Source: Parabacteroides hominis (lineage in GTDB: Bacteria > Bacteroidota > Bacteroidia > Bacteroidales > Tannerellaceae). From it: a stretch of 64,000 bases of DNA. Below are positions 60,367-64,000 of the stretch, piece after piece. A program made the position numbers and the translations under genes. How positions within the stretch are numbered: position 1 is the first letter of the stretch; each line of letters begins with the position of its first letter. The stretch lies in assembly GCF_014287585.1 (NCBI RefSeq), contig NZ_JACOOJ010000016.1, positions 1-64,000 on the forward strand. The letters run 5' to 3'. The notes under the pieces are model-generated. The model saw only the letters and a program-made list of their open reading frames with translations, was not told the origin of the DNA and made no database searches.

Positions 60367-60390
60367 CAAATGTAACTAAATTCAGTTACA
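60367..60390 (-). promoter_or_regulatory. hicAB promoter box and palindromic operator
   Basis: The minus-strand -7 box TACATTTG (60367-60374) overlaps a perfect 7-bp inverted repeat, TGTAACT (60371-60377) and AGTTACA (60384-60390), with a 6-nt spacer. This fits autorepression by the ribbon-helix-helix domain of HicB. Confidence 0.6.
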
Positions 60391-60415
60391 AAGCAATGCT
60401 ATATAGGGAAAATTT

Positions 60416-60462
60416 AAAGGGTATGTCCGAAAGACACAGGTCTTTTTTTGGACACACCCTTT
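60416..60462 (-). terminator. Terminator after the BspA-like gene
   Basis: Arms AAAGGGTATGTCC (60416-60428) and GGACACACCCTTT (60450-60462) pair at 12 of 13 positions. An inner AAAGAC/GTCTTT stem followed by TTTT could also act on the plus strand. Read on the minus strand it carries GGGTGTGTCCAAAA, linking it to the hairpin at 90-121. Confidence 0.65.
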
Positions 60463-60483
60463 ACCATTCTATTATTTACCTTA

Positions 60484-61326
60484 TTACAAAATCACCTTAA
60501 ACGATTCCTTTCCTATACGAACGAAGTAAAGACCATCGGCTGGAACATCCACTTCCTCCACGCTATCCCGAATCGTTTTCAAAACGACAAGCCGCCCGCT
60601 GCCGTCATAAACATAAATCGGAACACCTGCCTTAAAACCGGACAAGGCCAAGCGTCTGGGGGCGGAACGGTAAATGCGTTTGTTTGCGTTTTCTACTTGT
60701 TCGATGCTTGTAGGGTCATCTATCAATACAAACTCAACTTGACAGGTGATATCAGAGGTAAGAGATGCAATTTTATATTCATTGTTTTCCAACTGACCGG
60801 TAACATTTTGATTATTCAGCAATACGCTACCCACTTCATATTTTGTATCCGGAGCGAATGACAATGTTACCTTACTTCCTTTTTCCACCGAAACGACATC
60901 CAAAGCATTTTTAACCGTATAGCCATTCACCTTTACCGTGCCATTTCCCACTATATTAACGATACAGGAAACTGTCGGAATCTTTTCATAGATGGCAACA
61001 ATATCCAAATTTTCCGTGACAAAAGCGATCTCCAAGACATTACCTTCTAACTGCAAGGTCATATCTGTACCTCCCAACAAAACCTGTTTCAGATAATATC
61101 CGTAATCCGGAATAAATGTAACAGAAACTTTCGCCAACTTTTGAACTGACAAAGATGTTCCGTTTGAAACGATACGCCCATTCACCTTTACCGTACCACC
61201 TGCTGAATAGTTTACCTTTATTGCATAATCTACCACTTGCTTATCTGCTTCAAACGAAACATGAACCTCTTTATCTGCCGAGATAGCCAACAAAGCCAAC
61301 GTATTGTTTTCGACCTGCTCTTTCAT
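60484..61326 (-). pseudogene. C-terminal part of a frameshifted BspA-like, T9SS-type surface protein
   Basis: This 280-residue frame is the continuation of the gene encoded at 61323-62801. It begins in the middle of an InlB-B-like repeat, with no signal peptide. It then contains two further full repeats (IKVNYSAGGTVKVNGRIV, NIVGNGTVKVNGYTV; each ends in a GYYLKQVLLGG or YEVGSVLLNNQ unit). It ends with a sorting-type domain (APRRLALSGFKAG, VYDGSGRLVVLKTI, DGLYFVRIGKESFKVIL) resembling type A signals of the type IX secretion system. Its first ATG overlaps the upstream stop as ATGA, so re-initiation is conceivable but would give a non-exported fragment. The preceding in-frame codons read GSEE, as expected for the intact repeat. 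Confidence 0.8.
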
Positions 61327-62801
61327 TTCTTCCGAGCCACCATGACCGATTTCAAATGATAACCGTCATTCGGTATAATCATCAGCAACAAATCATCATT
61401 CTCATCCACCGTCAAAGCAGAACCGGATGTAACAAGATTGCCATCCACTTTGACATTGCCACCGTCAGAATAAGAGATCTTTACAGAATAAGTCAGAATA
61501 ATGGCTTCCTTTTCAAACAGAATCACCAAATTTTCATTTTTTGTGATTGAAGGAATTGTCAAAACACCATCCATGACATTTTCTGTCAAATCTTCTTTTC
61601 CCAACAAAATCTGTTTCAAACGATAACCATCATCCGGGGTAACCGTCACTTTAACTTCCTCTCCGGCATTGATTGATACAGACGATTCCGAGCTAACCTC
61701 TTTATCATTTATCTGAACCTTTCCGCCTTCATTATAAGAAACCTGAAGCGCATAAACTTCTTTCTCAAAAGTAACGGTCAGTTCTTTATTTTCTACGATT
61801 TTAGGGATAATCAAGATATTACCTTTCACTTGTTCTGTTACATCTGTAGCACCCAACTTGACTTGTTTCAAATAATAACCTTTATCCGGAATAAAAGAGA
61901 CCTGTACATCCATTGTTTCTGCTACTGAAACTTCACCTGATTGTATGGTTTCTTCGCCGATTTTGACAGAGCCACCACCAGCATTTTCAACTTTGATAAA
62001 GCAGAAACCAACTTCACGAATGTCATAAAGAGACCAAATCGGGGCTTTCTCATATAAAGATTTACTACCAACAGGAACTATTAAATTCACAAGTGAAACA
62101 TCGTCTCTGAATATATTATTATTCAATTTTATAGGCTCTTTAGATTTTAGCAGAACTGCTAAATTCACAGGTGAAGTCAACCCTAAAAAAAATGCTTTTT
62201 CTCCCACTTCTTTTAATGATTCAGGCAATTCTATATATGTAAAATCATTATACTGAAAAACACTCGGACCTATTATTTCTATATTAGGGGGCAATACTAT
62301 TGATTTTATTTTACTTAAATGAAAAGCACTTCTTGCTATTTCTATTAAATTAATACAGGAAGATAAATCCACTTCTTTTTGTTTCGTACTAAAAAAAGCA
62401 GAACTCCCTATTTCTTTCAAATTCACACACAATGAAAAATCAACAAATTCCAGCAAAGAACACCCCCAAAAAGAGTTCTTTTCTATTCTTTCTAACGCCC
62501 TTGGAAATATAACTTTTTTTAGCATAAAATTTTCAAATGCTTTATCTGGAATTACCGTTACTTTTGTTTCTGACAAATCAAGCGTCAAAGAATACCCTTT
62601 CCATACTTGAAAAGCTTTAAAATCAGATTCATTCAATTCTCCTGTCATCTTCACTGTCGCATCCAAACTTAAATCATCAATTACTGCAATTTTATCTGCC
62701 AACGTTCCCGGCTTCTCTACATTTATTACCAGTTCATCCTGTGCATACCCCGCCAAACAAACCAAAATAAACAACAAACACAGACCTATCCATCTTTTCA
62801 T
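61323..62801 (-). pseudogene. N-terminal part of a frameshifted BspA-like leucine-rich-repeat surface protein
   Basis: This 492-residue frame has a signal peptide (MKRWIGLCLLFILVCLAGYA), BspA-type leucine-rich repeats (about 45-245: LERIEKNSFWGCSLLEFVDF, LKEIGSSAFF, LKEVGEKAFF) and InlB-B-like repeats (about 260-490). The third repeat breaks off after HLKSVMV and ends with ARKK. Comparison with the other repeats (LKQVKLGATDVTEQV, LKQILLGKEDLTENV) predicts SVMVGSEEMKEQV, which is restored by one extra G in the minus-strand GTGGC near 61337-61338. The whole protein would have about 770 residues. Such proteins mediate adhesion. The ATG at 62801 starts the signal peptide; a longer frame to 62921 has no support. 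Confidence 0.8.
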
Positions 62802-63188
62802 ATCCAAACTTCCGCCTCCCTGTCCCCTCCGTTCGGCATTCACTCTAAGATTATCAAATAAGAAAAGCGCAGGAACTGCCGTCTTACTATCTAACTCAGA
62901 GGTATCGCCAAACACCCACACACTGATAACAAAACAACAGCCTGCGCTCTATACCACATAATCTTATTCTATAACAGATAAGCATACAGGTAAAGAAGCG
63001 CAAGCATTCATTGTCTATTATTCCAGTGTGTTGAAAATTGGCGATTTTCTGAATTAGGAATAATATCGTAAACGCTTTTCGCTTTCTAATACGTCCTTCC
63101 GTTCCAACCTCCACCGAGGTTTCTACTTGGAATTGTTACAAAAATAGGAAATTTATAGAAACAAAGTCATATTTAACTCAAATAAAAA
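62802..63188. other. Leader region of the BspA-like gene
   Basis: About 390 bp without a gene. On the minus strand a TATTTTTG box lies at 63139-63146, which would give a leader of more than 300 nt, and a small perfect hairpin (AACCTC/GAGGTT, 63106-63121) lies just after it. GGAGG sits 16 bp before the ATG at 62801. I see nothing else. Confidence 0.35.
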
Positions 63189-63220
63189 CTCCCCGAACCG
63201 CAAAAACACGATCCGGGGAG
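63181..63220 (-). terminator. Intrinsic terminator of the HU-like gene
   Basis: Minus strand: CTCCCCG and CGGGGAG arms (63214-63220 and 63189-63195) form a perfect GC-rich 7-bp stem followed by TTTTTATT. Confidence 0.85.
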
Positions 63221-63250
63221 CCATTCGACTACGATTTCAAGAAAACCCGG

Positions 63251-63700
63251 CTACAATTCGCCCGGTCTTTCCTCTTCTCCGCCTCCCGAAGAAGTTTTGG
63301 AATCGTCCGTACTTTCCACCACGTCAAATTCAAACTCCATATTATCCAATAACTGCCTCAACTCGGCACTTGGGATGAAACGCAGTTTCACTTTACGGAT
63401 GGCATCCACATTCACATCCTTCTCCACTAAGCTGCTCTTCGCATTGAAGGAAGGGATAAAAGTTCCAAAACCTGCGACTTGAACGGAGTGACCTTGCTGG
63501 ATAAAGGTTTTCATGGACTGGACCAATCCATAAAGAGTGGATTGAACCATCCCGCGGTTAATACTGGAGACCTGCACGACTTGGTCGCAAAGGTGCTCAA
63601 ATGTTACAACTGTTGCTCGGTCTGGGACGAGCACATACTTCTGGGTTTTCGTCTCATCAAACCCAAAAGCTTTCTTGATTCTTCGAATTCTTAATGCCAT
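63251..63700 (-). CDS. HU/IHF-like DNA-binding protein (Bacteroidota long form)
   Basis: This 149-residue protein has the HU-like fold found widely in Bacteroidota: an N-terminal extension (ALRIRRIKKAFGFDETKTQKY), helices (TFEHLCDQVVQVSSINRG, VQSTLYGLVQSMKTFIQQ), the beta-arm start VQVAGFGTFIPSF, and VKLRFIPSAELRQLLDN. A disordered acidic tail (about 125-149) follows. It may shape DNA or act as a local architectural factor. Its terminator follows directly, so it is a single-gene unit. Confidence 0.88.
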   Translation of the reverse strand: MALRIRRIKKAFGFDETKTQKYVLVPDRATVVTFEHLCDQVVQVSSINRGMVQSTLYGLVQSMKTFIQQGHSVQVAGFGTFIPSFNAKSSLVEKDVNVDAIRKVKLRFIPSAELRQLLDNMEFEFDVVESTDDSKTSSGGGEEERPGEL

Positions 63701-64000
63701 TCTTCACTATTTTTTTTGACACCAAAAACAGAAAAGAGGAAAACTCTCTCACCGGCTTATCCTGGTCCTCCCTACCAAAACAAACACACTCTACCCGGGA
63801 TTACTCCACAAGCAGCAAATCTAATTTGAATAAATTGCAGGAGAGAAAAGAGTTTATTATGGCTTTTCAATATCAAGTTTAAAACTATTACAAATTCCAA
63901 ACTCCTTCAAGAAATTAGAGGGGTATCCCTCGACCGATAAAGCGTCGTCCAGCAGTAAAAGAAATCACTACCCCTGCGACAGATGCAAATATACAACTTT
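63701..64000. other. Window-edge region without a convincing gene
   Basis: An AGGAG site (63839-63843) precedes an ATG at 63859 that reads MAFQYQV and then a stop. Beyond two in-frame stops the same frame continues as NYYKFQTPSRN and RGIPRPIKRR. The start resembles other Bacteroidota HU-like proteins, so a decayed or edge-truncated gene is possible. A small hairpin GAGGG/CCCTC lies at 63918-63931. Confidence 0.25.

Overview
The window is a chromosomal segment of a gut-type Bacteroidota, most likely Bacteroides or Parabacteroides. Three SusC/SusD pairs, a hybrid two-component regulator, ECF sigma/FecR control, an HU-like protein and many TAnnTTTG-type -7 promoter boxes all point there. The genus is inferred from gene style, not from a marker gene. 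I saw no rRNA, tRNA, CRISPR array or transposase.

Layout. (1) 142-7452, minus: three paralogous FtsX/MacB-type permeases. Two have their own good sigma-54 promoter, each with an upstream 42-bp palindromic element. (2) 7915-13034: an MFS transporter and a very large AlbA_2 (Schlafen-type) protein, tail to tail. (3) 13335-36643: two similar ECF/FecR-type polysaccharide utilization loci (PULs) on the minus strand. Locus 1 is lipoprotein, SusD, SusC, FecR, with a divergent ECF sigma gene. Locus 2 is SGNH/alpha-beta hydrolase esterase, three FAD oxidoreductases, SusD, SusC, FecR, and has no sigma gene of its own. Each SusC leader carries a plus-strand -7 box over the start codon and an intrinsic terminator about 60-110 bp further on. 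This is the layout expected for DonS-like antisense RNAs. (4) 37086-39407: a CPA2 cation/proton antiporter. (5) 39521-55412: an HTCS-controlled PUL with a GH2 enzyme (divergent), SusC, SusD, a GH105 unsaturated rhamnogalacturonyl hydrolase, and an 1105-residue secreted protein with two c-type heme motifs and a C-terminal FGE/SUMF1-like domain. (6) 55477-63700, minus: sbcCD, a hicAB toxin-antitoxin pair with a palindromic operator, a BspA-like surface protein split by a one-base deletion, and an HU-like protein.

How the genes may work together. Loci 1 and 2 look like one glycan-acquisition regulon: two SusCD importers, one sigma factor and two FecR anti-sigma factors. The enzyme set is unusual, oxidoreductases and an esterase with no recognisable glycoside hydrolase. 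A hairpin separates SusD from the enzyme or lipoprotein genes in both loci. The HTCS PUL probably handles pectin (rhamnogalacturonan) oligosaccharides; its heme protein is unexplained. Noncoding structure is rich: paired sigma-54 enhancers, candidate antisense RNAs, a dispersed 3'-end repeat family, a 181-184 bp noncoding element present twice, a compound palindrome with 21-nt repeats, and a bidirectional terminator whose arms contain both stop codons.
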